A stretch of 64,000 bases of DNA from Nitrospira sp. GTDB taxonomy: Bacteria > Nitrospirota > Nitrospiria > Nitrospirales > Nitrospiraceae. The notes under the pieces were generated by a model, which was not told the origin of the DNA, made no database searches, and was given only the letters and a program-made list of their open reading frames with translations. The stretch spans positions 34,128 through 98,127 of the forward strand of contig JAJFBJ010000004.1 in NCBI GenBank assembly GCA_020697375.1, given 5' to 3'. Positions 9,195 through 18,138 of this stretch are shown here, piece by piece (the stretch's first letter is position 1; each line of letters opens with the position of its first letter). The position numbers and the translations under genes were made by a program.

Positions 9195-10388
9195 TTATCC
9201 TCCCGATCGATTGACCTGCAACCTCATATCCTCATTCCAAGACATGGCATGCAGGAGATAGGTATACAGTGAGTGATGCTGCTTCACCGATTCTTGAATC
9301 GTAAATTCTTCTGGAAACGAGTCCGAATTCATTCGAAGGTCAGCGCGATAGCGTTCATCCTTTAGGATCTGGCAAACCCGCTCCGCCATGGCTTGAACAT
9401 CCCCGGCTTCACAGAGCATTCCTTGCGCCGGTTCAACAATCGCTTCCGAAGAGCCGCCGACTCGCGTGGCGACAATCGGCACGCAGCTGGCCCTTGCCTC
9501 CAGGAGAACACAGGGCAATCCTTCCCACAGGGAGGTCAACAGAAATACATCGAAAGCCTTCAAAAGAGCCGCCACGTCCCGCCGCCAGCCCAACAAGGTG
9601 ACTCGCTCCTGAAGCCCATTTGCGGTTATCAATTCTTCGATCTGGGGTCGCAAGGCTCCGTCTCCGACCAGGACACATCTCGCTGCCGGGATACGCTGGC
9701 ACACGATCGACGCGACGCGGATGAAGTCGTCGGGAGATTTTTGCGGTTTCAAACATGAGACCGTTCCAACCAGCAGATGGTCGGGACCGACTCCCAGCAT
9801 GGCTCGAAGCCGATGACGCTCCGCTGAACCCATTCGGCTTGCGTACGGCGCCGGATCGATGCCTGGCCTCACCACGGACACCTTGGACGCGGTGAAGAGC
9901 CCCCAATCTATGCCCTGGCGGCGATCCGCCTGCGACACCGCAATCCAATGCGTGGTGACCCGGCCGACGATCCATTCAAGCAGGATCAGCACTCTTCTTA
10001 GCCAGAAGGGCTGCGCAGGATTCACACCGTATCCATGGATCGTATGCAAGATACAAGGAACCCCTGCAATCCAGGCAGCCAGGCGCCCTAGGATACCAGC
10101 TTTTGAACTATGGGTGTGCACAATCTTGGGACGAAGATGCCGAAACGTGCGGACTAATTCCCACAAGGCGTGCAAATCCCGGAACGGCCGAATTTCGCGC
10201 AAAAGAGAAGAGACGATGCGAACCTCGACTCCCGTGAGACCCCTTGCCTCATCCGTCAGGAGGCCTCCGGGTCCGGCAATCAGGACCGGGCGGAATTCGT
10301 TTCGATTCAAACTCGACACGATGTGCATCGCCACTGCCTGTGCGCCGCCTAATTCCAGTTTTGTGATGACATGACAGATGAGGTGCAT
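9195..10388 (-). CDS. Glycosyltransferase family 4 (group 1)
   Basis: A 397-residue retaining glycosyltransferase with the GT-B fold. I chose the ATG at 10388 because it gives the expected N-terminus (HLICHVITKLELGGAQ) and follows the upstream stop by 11 bp; the longer frame overlaps the upstream gene and encodes no family sequence. The donor-binding C-terminal half has SCLKPQKSPDDFIRVA, VGDGALRPQIEEL and the E-x7-E region SLWEGLPCVLLEARA. It transfers an activated sugar to the growing cytoplasmic, lipid-linked glycan. Donor and acceptor are unknown. Confidence 0.92.
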   Translation of the reverse strand: MHLICHVITKLELGGAQAVAMHIVSSLNRNEFRPVLIAGPGGLLTDEARGLTGVEVRIVSSLLREIRPFRDLHALWELVRTFRHLRPKIVHTHSSKAGILGRLAAWIAGVPCILHTIHGYGVNPAQPFWLRRVLILLEWIVGRVTTHWIAVSQADRRQGIDWGLFTASKVSVVRPGIDPAPYASRMGSAERHRLRAMLGVGPDHLLVGTVSCLKPQKSPDDFIRVASIVCQRIPAARCVLVGDGALRPQIEELITANGLQERVTLLGWRRDVAALLKAFDVFLLTSLWEGLPCVLLEARASCVPIVATRVGGSSEAIVEPAQGMLCEAGDVQAMAERVCQILKDERYRADLRMNSDSFPEEFTIQESVKQHHSLYTYLLHAMSWNEDMRLQVNRSGG

Positions 10389-10399
10389 GGGTGAGACGT

Positions 10400-11710
10400 T
10401 CAGGCTGCGGCCTTCATTCGCAACCGTGCCGCAATCTGTTGTCCTTGGGCAATCGCATCTTCCATCGAGGTGTGCTCCCATAATCCATACCGCCCGATCG
10501 AAGAAATTCCGCGCCGTTCCAGCTCGGCAAGCAGTTCTTGTACGGCGCGGTTCCGATGCCGATCGAACAGCACGTATGCGTAATGCAGATTCTTTACGTC
10601 CGCCATAACAATGTCGTCGGTTCGCCGCAGCACACCGGCTTGTTCCAATCCTCTCCGGACCCGTTCGATGAGAACCTCCTCAGACTCCTGCTCCGCCGGC
10701 TGATGCGAGATTTCGACATAGAGGGAACTGCAACCGGCACGTCCCATGTCGGGAGAGAAATTCATCGGAAACCCTGCGCGATAGAACGGATACCGGTGTT
10801 CGGGAAAATAGACCCAGTGTTTGTCGGAAATGTGTTCACGCGCAACGGCCAAATTCACGTTGTAGACGGACACCCATCGCAAGGCCGCTGCGAGTTCATG
10901 CATTGATGGCGGCAAATCGACGCAGCGCCGCACCAATTCGGGCAAGGGAATCGTCGAGACCACCCGCTCATAGGTTTCGGTTCGCTCGCCGCGCGAGCTG
11001 CGGAACAGCGCTCGCCGACTTGCCGTCTCGATCTCGACCAGTTCGGAACCGTAGGAGAGCTGATCGACTCCGGGTAGAAATGCCTCCGGCAACACCTTGA
11101 TTCCGCCGCTCGCGGGATAGAGAAACGAGGGGTTATACCCAAACGCCTTATCTTTGATGCCTAACGCGCCATTGACGACATCCTTTACGTCCGGCTTTGG
11201 TACGAGCCACGATACCCAATCGGAGGTGAGCTCATCGAGGGACACCTGCCAGAGCTTTTCGTTGAAGGGCACCATGAAATGTTTCGCGAAACCCTCGCCG
11301 AGGCTGTCGATGATCCATTCCTTGAACGACCGATTCTCGGACGGGGGCCTAGACGACGACTCCGACAATGTCGCGATAAATCCCAATAGACATTCCCGCA
11401 CGACTTGGGGCGGAAGGCCGTGCGTATTCACCTGGAACGGATACTCCGTATAGGTGTCATGCGAGAAGACATAGGACTTGCGCGCATGTCGTTGCAACTG
11501 GTCGGGAAGCAGAGTTTCCACCAAGGCCTTGATGGCCGTTTGGCGGAAGTGGAGCAGATGCCCTGTGTAATCGAACGTAAAGCCGTCTTTTACGTACGAT
11601 CGGCAGAGGCCGCCGGCCTCGCGTTCCCGCTCCAGTATTTTGTACGGCACCCCTCGCAGGTGATAGGCCGCACTCAGGCCGGCCAACCCAGCCCCGATGA
11701 TCAGAATCAT
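10400..11710 (-). CDS. FAD-dependent amine-oxidase/UDP-galactopyranose-mutase-like oxidoreductase
   Basis: A 436-residue flavoprotein. The N-terminus is a classic Rossmann dinucleotide motif, IIGAGLAGLSAAYHL (residues 4-18), followed by the ILEREREAGG continuation. Family members include protoporphyrinogen oxidase, amine oxidases and UDP-galactopyranose mutase. Placement between a WecA-type transferase (ATGA overlap upstream) and a glycosyltransferase suggests work on a sugar nucleotide or lipid-linked sugar rather than haem synthesis. Features such as YTGHLLHF in the N-terminal third and FNEKLWQV in the middle match glycan-cluster members of this superfamily. The actual reaction is unknown. 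Confidence 0.88.
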   Translation of the reverse strand: MILIIGAGLAGLSAAYHLRGVPYKILEREREAGGLCRSYVKDGFTFDYTGHLLHFRQTAIKALVETLLPDQLQRHARKSYVFSHDTYTEYPFQVNTHGLPPQVVRECLLGFIATLSESSSRPPSENRSFKEWIIDSLGEGFAKHFMVPFNEKLWQVSLDELTSDWVSWLVPKPDVKDVVNGALGIKDKAFGYNPSFLYPASGGIKVLPEAFLPGVDQLSYGSELVEIETASRRALFRSSRGERTETYERVVSTIPLPELVRRCVDLPPSMHELAAALRWVSVYNVNLAVAREHISDKHWVYFPEHRYPFYRAGFPMNFSPDMGRAGCSSLYVEISHQPAEQESEEVLIERVRRGLEQAGVLRRTDDIVMADVKNLHYAYVLFDRHRNRAVQELLAELERRGISSIGRYGLWEHTSMEDAIAQGQQIAARLRMKAAA

Positions 11711-12765
11711 AACGGTCCCGGCCTTTCTGCCGGGCGGGACGCCGACACCTCAGCCATCGAGGCCGCGCTCACGCTCGACACATTCACGCGAGTCAATGCC
11801 ACGGCAGCCACAGCCAGGCACAATATCGTGATGCCGCTCAACATTACGGCGAGATCCTGACGGACCGCCATGACGAGAAGGCCGACCGCGCCCAAGAGCG
11901 CCGCGGCCAGATAACTGATCAGCACGACTTGCGTGACAGTCAGACCCCAGTGACGAAGCCGGATCGCCATGTGATCGGGACTGCCGAGAAACACCGGCAA
12001 ACCGCGCAAGAAACGAACGTACATGACGAAGAACGTGTCAAAGATCGGTATCCCCAGGATCAGGACCGGGGTCAGGAGGGATACAGAGTGGCCCTCGGTA
12101 TATCGTCCAATCATCGACAGGGCTCCGAGCATCAACCCGATGAACATCGCGCCGGAATCTCCCATATAAATGGAAGCTGGCCGCCAGTTGTATCGAAGGA
12201 ACCCCAGCAAGCTGCCCATGAGCGCCGCCAACATGAACGCGATGGTCTGATCACCGTTGAGAATTGCTACCACACAGAGAAATGCCGCGCTGATGACACC
12301 GATACCGGCCGATAATCCGTCCATGATATCCAAGAGGTTAAAGGCATTGATGATGCCGACCATCCAAAACACCGTGAGGCCGATATCGATCCAATCCGGA
12401 AGCGATGCGATCTCAATGCGAATGCCGCTCTTAATCAAGACGAACACCGCCAGAAATTGTCCGGCTAGTTTTGTGCCAGGTGATAAGACGCCAAAATCGT
12501 CGATCAATCCCAACATGACGATCAGCGTGCCGGATAGCACGATGCCGAGTACGTCGTGCCGGAACTCGAACGTAAAGGCAAGACTCACAAGGCAGGCGAG
12601 ATAAATCGCCACACCGCCCAGGTAGGGGACCGGCTCACGTTGATGCTTCAGACGTCCATCCGGACTATCGACGATGCCGAACTTCAGGGCCGCCCGGCGC
12701 GCAATCGGCACTCCGTATACCGAAAGGAGAGTCGCCAACAGGAATGTGAGCGCGAGGAGGATCAT
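11707..12765 (-). CDS. WecA/MraY-type polyprenyl-phosphate sugar-1-phosphate transferase
   Basis: A 352-residue multi-pass membrane protein, with about ten hydrophobic segments, of the PNPT family. These enzymes start lipid-linked glycan synthesis by moving a HexNAc-1-phosphate from a UDP sugar to undecaprenyl phosphate. Diagnostic motifs are KFGIVDSPDGRLKH at the N-terminus, the Asp-Asp pair in GLIDDFGVLSPGTK, NAFNLLDIMDGLS and YMGDSGAMFIGL. It overlaps the flanking genes by ATGA at both ends, indicating translational coupling. MraY itself is unlikely, since the neighbours are glycan-cluster genes rather than cell-wall genes. It is probably the committed initiating step of this polysaccharide. 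Confidence 0.93.
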   Translation of the reverse strand: MILLALTFLLATLLSVYGVPIARRAALKFGIVDSPDGRLKHQREPVPYLGGVAIYLACLVSLAFTFEFRHDVLGIVLSGTLIVMLGLIDDFGVLSPGTKLAGQFLAVFVLIKSGIRIEIASLPDWIDIGLTVFWMVGIINAFNLLDIMDGLSAGIGVISAAFLCVVAILNGDQTIAFMLAALMGSLLGFLRYNWRPASIYMGDSGAMFIGLMLGALSMIGRYTEGHSVSLLTPVLILGIPIFDTFFVMYVRFLRGLPVFLGSPDHMAIRLRHWGLTVTQVVLISYLAAALLGAVGLLVMAVRQDLAVMLSGITILCLAVAAVALTRVNVSSVSAASMAEVSASRPAERPGPL

Positions 12766-13898
12766 CGAAGGCCTGTTGAGTGACCACGGTCGGACATGTG
12801 ACCGAAGAAGCCGCGCTTTGCCACACAGCTACGATCAGTCTGCGCAAACGTTCGGTACACCTCAGCCAAGCGAGGACCCCACAACGCCAGAGAATATCGC
12901 TCCTCCACCGTCCGGCGCGCTGCCTGCCCTATCCGACTGCGCAGATATGGTTGCCGGCACAGACACTCGAGCCGGCCATACCAATCCTGCTCCGTGGCAG
13001 CGAGGTATCCATTTTCTCCGTTCGTGATGATGTCGCAATTGACGCCGACGGGCGAGGCCACCGACGGCAATCCGACCGACATATATTGGAGAAGTTTGAG
13101 CCCGCATTTGCCCCGTGCCCACTCCGTATTTTCAAGCGGCATCACACCGATCGAGGCATCCTGTATATCCGACACTTCCCTCCGCATATCCCATGGCCTG
13201 AATTCGAAGTCCACTCCCTGCAGTCGCGGCGATTGTGAGCTCACCACGCGGAGCCTTACCCGATAGCGGGATTGAAGCGCTTGGAGCGCCGGCGCAATTA
13301 CGTCCAAATATTTCAGATTGCAGGCCAATCCGATCCACACGATCGTAATCATGTCGGACGAATGATCGGCTGACCCGGCAGGCGGCTGTCGATCGGGAAC
13401 GAATCGGCCTGTATCAACCACAGTCGGAACGACACAGACCCGAGGCGTAAACTGTTTCGCATAGGAGGCGAGTCGCTCATTCCCGACAATGGCTCCAGTC
13501 GTCATCCTCAGCAAGGCGGGCATCTTTCTCTCGTGCCGGCGAGTCAAATAAATCGCGTCGTCCATTTCCACCACAATTCGATATCGGCACTGCAACAACC
13601 ACTCCATCACCGGGGACACATACGGAAACAACTGCCCCTCGATCACGAGCAAATCCTGCCGGCCAAGACTGAACAGCCTCCACAGCCGACGTAGGAACCG
13701 GATAAATACATAGGGAGCTTTCAGCAAAGTTCGAAGGGACGATGACTTGACATCAAGTAGGCTGAAATAGGTCTCATCGAACAATGGAGACACCGTACAG
13801 GCGATTCCTTCAGCGCTCAAATGAGGCAAGAACTGAAAAATTCGGTAGCGGCTACTTGGGCCGATGATGGAAGTTTTTGAGAAATATGTGACTGTCAT
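12762..13898 (-). CDS. Glycosyltransferase family 4-like protein
   Basis: A 378-residue GT-B glycosyltransferase. The N-terminus SKTSIIGPSSRYR is typical of a subgroup found in capsule and exopolysaccharide clusters. The C-terminal donor domain has ITIVWIGLACNLKYLD, the block MPLENTEWARGKCGLKLLQYM, SVGLPSVASPVG and a final EERYSLALWG helix. The gene starts at the ATG at 13898 after about 170 bp of non-coding DNA, so a promoter may lie there, dividing the cluster into two transcription units. It ends with an ATGA overlap onto the WecA-type gene. Sugar specificity unknown. Confidence 0.9.
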   Translation of the reverse strand: MTVTYFSKTSIIGPSSRYRIFQFLPHLSAEGIACTVSPLFDETYFSLLDVKSSSLRTLLKAPYVFIRFLRRLWRLFSLGRQDLLVIEGQLFPYVSPVMEWLLQCRYRIVVEMDDAIYLTRRHERKMPALLRMTTGAIVGNERLASYAKQFTPRVCVVPTVVDTGRFVPDRQPPAGSADHSSDMITIVWIGLACNLKYLDVIAPALQALQSRYRVRLRVVSSQSPRLQGVDFEFRPWDMRREVSDIQDASIGVMPLENTEWARGKCGLKLLQYMSVGLPSVASPVGVNCDIITNGENGYLAATEQDWYGRLECLCRQPYLRSRIGQAARRTVEERYSLALWGPRLAEVYRTFAQTDRSCVAKRGFFGHMSDRGHSTGLR

Positions 13899-14069
13899 GA
13901 GACGTTGCTGCCAAATTGCCTCAGATCGACGCCGGCTGAACCGTGCGTAATGAACAAATAGTACCGTAGTTACTGTGCAAGGATAGGTTTTTCGTTGTTT
14001 TGAAAGGCACCAAAGCGGAGAAACCAGGAAAACACTATACGAGCCGGCAGACCGATTAGCATCGAAGCA

Positions 14070-15896
14070 TCACGATCCGGAGTCAGTGGTAATTGGCCTG
14101 AAAAATGATCGATGCCATTCGGCCAACACTACGAGCGAGAAGAGAAGCCGCTCGTTCGGATGGTCCGATGCTATCTCTCTTTTCACGAGAATCACCGCTG
14201 CGTCCGAATCGAATTGCTTGATGCGCCGGAGATCGAAGTAGTCCCGCAGACTTCCTACTCGACGTAACCATTGCTGCAACCAATTCGCCATTGGAAGGAT
14301 AAACCCCTGTTTTCTTCTCTCGGCGATATGGCGCGGAAGCAGCAGCGCCGCGACCTCCCGGAGGATGACTTTGTTTTGCCGCCCGGTCATTCGTCGAGCT
14401 TCTGGGAGCCGGATGGCCGCATCGACCAATGCCGGTGACAAGAACGGAGCTCGCCCTTCAAGGCTGTTCGCCATCGCCATACGATCGAGCTTGACGAGTA
14501 GGTCGTCAGGCAACCACGTCAAGATATCAGCGAGAGTGGCGCGCTGGAGGAGATTTTGTGTATGCGCAAGCGATGCACATAGTTCTTGCTCCCAAGAATC
14601 AGGCTCGTGGACAGGCGCACCGATGAGCCGCCGCCGTCCCTCTCTATCCAAGACGAGAGGAAAACCGGACGGGGTCACCGGGCATGGGTTGTCACAGAGA
14701 CTCCGGAGAGAAGCGCCCCGCCGACCGACCGCCCAATCCTTGAACCGGCGCAGCCACGAACGGCGGGCTAACATGGCGCCATAGTAATCGTATCCTGCAA
14801 ACAATTCATCGGCGCCTTCTCCGGACAGCACCACCGTGACATGCCGCTTCGCTTCTCGACAAAGCCAATAGGTCGGCAACAATGCCTGATCACCAATCGG
14901 CTCATCCAAACACCCAACAACCGTGGGCAACAATTCTTGGAACGCCGCTTCGTTAAATGTGAAATGGTGGTGCGACGAGCCGATTGCGTGCGCTACTACC
15001 TCGGCATGGGCCGACTCATCATAGCGCGCATCCTTGAAACCCATCGAGAACGTGTCGATGGAGGGATGATGTTTCGCCGCAACAGCCGCGACGATCGAGC
15101 TGTCGATTCCGCCTGAAAGGAAGACTCCGACAGGAACATCCGCCACCAATCTGCTGGCTACTGCAGTCTCAATCCGCTGCAGAAGGGTGCGGGTGTCCAC
15201 ATGTTCCATAGGACTCATCGCCGGGAGATAGTATCGTTCACGGCAAATCTTCAGGGACTCCAAAGACACCGTCAGCCGCTCACCCGGCAGTACACGATGT
15301 ATGCCTTTCAAAATCGTCCGGCGGCCCGGGACAAAGTGAAGCGCAAGATATCGATCGACGCTTCCGATATCCAGTTCAAGATCTACCCAAGGCAACAGCG
15401 CCAATGCCTTTGTATTGGAACTGTAGGCGAACCTGGCGCCATCTGCGCTGTAGTACAGCGGCTTCTCGCCAAAACGGTCGCGGGCCAGGTGCAGTTCCTT
15501 GCTCCTGCGATCAAGAATCGCAATGGCATACATCCCATCGAGTTTTGCAAGGAGGCCGCCTATTCCCCAATGATCGTACCCGTGAGCCAACACTTCCGTA
15601 TCGCTGTCCGTCCGAAAAACATATCCGTTGCTCGCTAATTCACAACGGAGCTCGAGATGGTTATAGATTTCCCCATTTTGAAAGGCCACCACCCCGCCAT
15701 CACGGCTCAGGAGCGGCTGGCCTCCGCCCTCCACGTCGATCACCGCAAGCCGCCTCATGCCCATAAGGATATTGTCATCAGTGAATAGCCCTGAACCGTC
15801 CGGACCGCGCGCCTCCATAGTCGCCAGCAGTCGGGCCAGAAGTCGGCGTCCCTTGTGGGCATCCATGCGATCGAGAACTCCGACAATGCCGCACAT
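14070..15896 (-). CDS. Asparagine-synthase-type glutamine amidotransferase
   Basis: A 608-residue AsnB-family protein. Cys2 of MCGIVGV is the N-terminal nucleophile of the class II glutaminase domain, which releases ammonia from glutamine; FQNGEIYNH and DSDTEVLAHGYD are standard glutaminase motifs. The C-terminal ATP-pyrophosphatase domain carries the PP-loop FLSGGIDSSIVAA, and LSGEGADELFAGYDYY follows. True AsnB makes asparagine, but copies inside polysaccharide clusters are thought to amidate uronic-acid residues or act in related glycan modification. The cluster position between two methyltransferases and a glycosyltransferase favours the latter, by inference. Confidence 0.92.
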   Translation of the reverse strand: MCGIVGVLDRMDAHKGRRLLARLLATMEARGPDGSGLFTDDNILMGMRRLAVIDVEGGGQPLLSRDGGVVAFQNGEIYNHLELRCELASNGYVFRTDSDTEVLAHGYDHWGIGGLLAKLDGMYAIAILDRRSKELHLARDRFGEKPLYYSADGARFAYSSNTKALALLPWVDLELDIGSVDRYLALHFVPGRRTILKGIHRVLPGERLTVSLESLKICRERYYLPAMSPMEHVDTRTLLQRIETAVASRLVADVPVGVFLSGGIDSSIVAAVAAKHHPSIDTFSMGFKDARYDESAHAEVVAHAIGSSHHHFTFNEAAFQELLPTVVGCLDEPIGDQALLPTYWLCREAKRHVTVVLSGEGADELFAGYDYYGAMLARRSWLRRFKDWAVGRRGASLRSLCDNPCPVTPSGFPLVLDREGRRRLIGAPVHEPDSWEQELCASLAHTQNLLQRATLADILTWLPDDLLVKLDRMAMANSLEGRAPFLSPALVDAAIRLPEARRMTGRQNKVILREVAALLLPRHIAERRKQGFILPMANWLQQWLRRVGSLRDYFDLRRIKQFDSDAAVILVKREIASDHPNERLLFSLVVLAEWHRSFFRPITTDSGS

Positions 15897-15915
15897 ACGA
15901 GATGCTTTCCTCTCC

Positions 15916-16968
15916 CTATCCTGATCGCCGAGCGTCCGAATCGCGCTTCTGGCAAATGAGAAATACGAAATCTGACGGTAAGGCGTCGTTCTTGATCAGG
16001 AGATCTTCCATCAGCAAAATCAGTTTCACGATGGAGTCAAAGTCCCGCTGATGACGGTTCGCGAGTTCGGATTTCAATAGAGGATGCAGCTGATGGATCA
16101 ACGTACCGTTGTAGAACCGCTCATGCCGCACCTCGAAATATTTCTTCACCAGCGGATACACGTCGGCGGATCGCACCGCCTCCGATGGATCGCTATTGAG
16201 CATGCTTTCGATGGAAGGCCGCTCGAATCTGGTCCGATTTCCGTCCCTCAAATAGAAGGGGTCGATAACAGTGAGAATCTTGTTCGCAATCTCGATTTGC
16301 CGGTCAGTCCATTGAAATCGGTTGGGCCCGATGAACTCCACCACGACGAAATACCCGTTCGGCGCGAGCACACCTGCCAGCTTTCCCAAAAGATCTTCCA
16401 GATTCGTCGTATGGTGCAACGCCCCGGTCGACAAGATCAGATCGAACGTGCCATCGAGCTCCAGCGCATTAACATCCCGCATCTCAAACCGATAGCGATC
16501 TCTCGGCGCTGCGATTGCTTCAAACCTTGCAACAGCCTGCTTGATTGCCCCTGCCGAGATATCCACCCCGCTGACGAAGCCTACTCTGCCTGATTGGAAG
16601 AGCTGAATCTCATGGGCGCCGTCTCCGCAGCAAACACTCAGCGAGCGCTCGAAGGTTCGACCGGTGAAATAGTCATTTAGGAGCCACCCCAACCAATGCT
16701 TCGGGGTATCCGTCATCAAGCGATAGGTAGACTCCTCAACGATTTTGTTATTGAGCCAGTAGGAATTATCCGTCCTCATCGTCTCAAATTGTTTGCCCCA
16801 ATAATCGGACACACGATGTTGATCCGTTCCCGTAAGGATGCTTGCCTGGTCGTTCACAAACCGACGGCTAAGCTTTGCGTGAAGCCATTCAAGCAGACGC
16901 AATAGACGTCTGAACGCTGCTTTGAGAGGGACTCTCAACTGCCGTTCGACGTACCAGCTTCGTATCAT
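15916..16968 (-). CDS. Class I SAM-dependent methyltransferase
   Basis: A 350-residue protein when started at the ATG at 16968, which has AGGG a few bases upstream; a TTG at 16983 would add five residues. The SAM-binding fold begins with SVCCGDGAHEIQLF (motif I) and continues with VSGVDISAGAIKQA, the acidic strand end FDLILSTGALHHT and LAPNGYFVVVEFIGPNRF. The N-terminal 110 residues are basic and amphipathic, and may bind the membrane or the glycan. Such enzymes methylate sugar hydroxyls or cap polysaccharide chains. It lies 19 bp upstream of the amidotransferase and 27 bp downstream of another methyltransferase, forming a modification block. Confidence 0.88.
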   Translation of the reverse strand: MIRSWYVERQLRVPLKAAFRRLLRLLEWLHAKLSRRFVNDQASILTGTDQHRVSDYWGKQFETMRTDNSYWLNNKIVEESTYRLMTDTPKHWLGWLLNDYFTGRTFERSLSVCCGDGAHEIQLFQSGRVGFVSGVDISAGAIKQAVARFEAIAAPRDRYRFEMRDVNALELDGTFDLILSTGALHHTTNLEDLLGKLAGVLAPNGYFVVVEFIGPNRFQWTDRQIEIANKILTVIDPFYLRDGNRTRFERPSIESMLNSDPSEAVRSADVYPLVKKYFEVRHERFYNGTLIHQLHPLLKSELANRHQRDFDSIVKLILLMEDLLIKNDALPSDFVFLICQKRDSDARRSG

Positions 16969-16995
16969 CGTGCCCTTGGACAAGGAATGTTTTGA

Positions 16996-18138
16996 TTAGA
17001 AGCGAGGCCGTCTTCCCTCGAAATAGAATCCGGCCGCCAAGGTGGTCCGTCCATATTCGCCGAGTGCTCGATCAAATTCATCCGCCCCGGCTAGCAGTTC
17101 TTTGTGCCATCTCGCAATGGTGTTGCGCCATTTTCTGGATGTGATGAACGGAGCAATCGCATTGAGTTGCATCAGCAAACTCGCCGAAGGGTTTTGGTAG
17201 CTCTTCATGCCGCACCGTATTTCCTCGAAGGGCGCCATGACCTGTCGCAAGCCGTGTTGCGTCATATTGAAGTAATGCCAGGGATCGCCATGCAGCGGCT
17301 GCATGAAGGCCGTATCGAGATGGATGATGCCGCCGGGACGAAGAATGCGGCAGAGTTCTCGCGCCGTCTGGTGCGGGTCCTGAAGGTGCTCGAAGACAGC
17401 CTGACTCACGACAGCATCAAAGGTCTGGTCTCGAAATGGCAAACGGACGCGCGTGCAGACTAGATCGGTCCACTGATATTGGACGGCGTCGAGGTAGACG
17501 ACATGAGGGCGCAGCAACTCCCTGGGAGTGTGACCGGCCCCGAAATCGAGAATGAGCCCCTCTTTGTAGCGATCCAGAATATCAAGAACATCCGACGAAT
17601 ACGGATGGGTGGCCGTCCGCTCGCTCACATGCAGACAAGGCGTCCCCTGCGCATGGAGGAAATGAGGAACTCCCCCTCGGAGGTAGGCTCTCGTCGCGCA
17701 TCTGGGACAGACCCACAGAGAGTCATTTCTCGAGAAAGGCGAACGGCAATCCGGACAGGAGAGGAGGTCGAAGACGCTGAACGACCGATCCCGCTCGACG
17801 AGCGGCCGATACGAACCAACGGCGTATGTGCGCCGGAATAATTCACGTTCTTCTCTCGCTCCATCCAGAATCGCAACATCCAACTCTCGCCCCTGCTCAT
17901 GCTCACCAATCAGCAGATCGCCCTGGAATCCGCTGGTGATGGCCCGTGATTGAGTTGAATACACGGTTGATACATCCGGACGAACACTTCCCCATGCGAG
18001 CGCGGCTTCCCGTTCCCCATTGCAAGCGACATAAAGCTGAGGCCGATTGGCGTGGTCGGGAATATACCAACCGGAAAATCGACTGATCGTGTCCAGAACA
18101 GTTCCTGCGGGTGTCTCAAGATTGAACTGCGCACTCAT
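16996..18138 (-). CDS. Methyltransferase with a central zinc ribbon
   Basis: A 380-residue protein in three parts. Residues 1-120 are an unassigned domain. A CxxC-CxxC ribbon resembling Trm112-type domains follows (LLSCPDCRSP and WVCPRCATRAYLRGGVPHFL). Then comes a class I methyltransferase with LILDFGAGHTPRELL as motif I and the post-motif FDAVVSQAVFEHLQDP. LCRILRPGGIIHLDT is typical of Methyltransf_11 enzymes. The first 23 bp overlap the end of the large glycosyltransferase upstream, so translation is probably coupled. It presumably methylates a glycan or lipid-linked intermediate; the acceptor is unknown. Confidence 0.87.
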   Translation of the reverse strand: MSAQFNLETPAGTVLDTISRFSGWYIPDHANRPQLYVACNGEREAALAWGSVRPDVSTVYSTQSRAITSGFQGDLLIGEHEQGRELDVAILDGAREERELFRRTYAVGSYRPLVERDRSFSVFDLLSCPDCRSPFSRNDSLWVCPRCATRAYLRGGVPHFLHAQGTPCLHVSERTATHPYSSDVLDILDRYKEGLILDFGAGHTPRELLRPHVVYLDAVQYQWTDLVCTRVRLPFRDQTFDAVVSQAVFEHLQDPHQTARELCRILRPGGIIHLDTAFMQPLHGDPWHYFNMTQHGLRQVMAPFEEIRCGMKSYQNPSASLLMQLNAIAPFITSRKWRNTIARWHKELLAGADEFDRALGEYGRTTLAAGFYFEGRRPRF

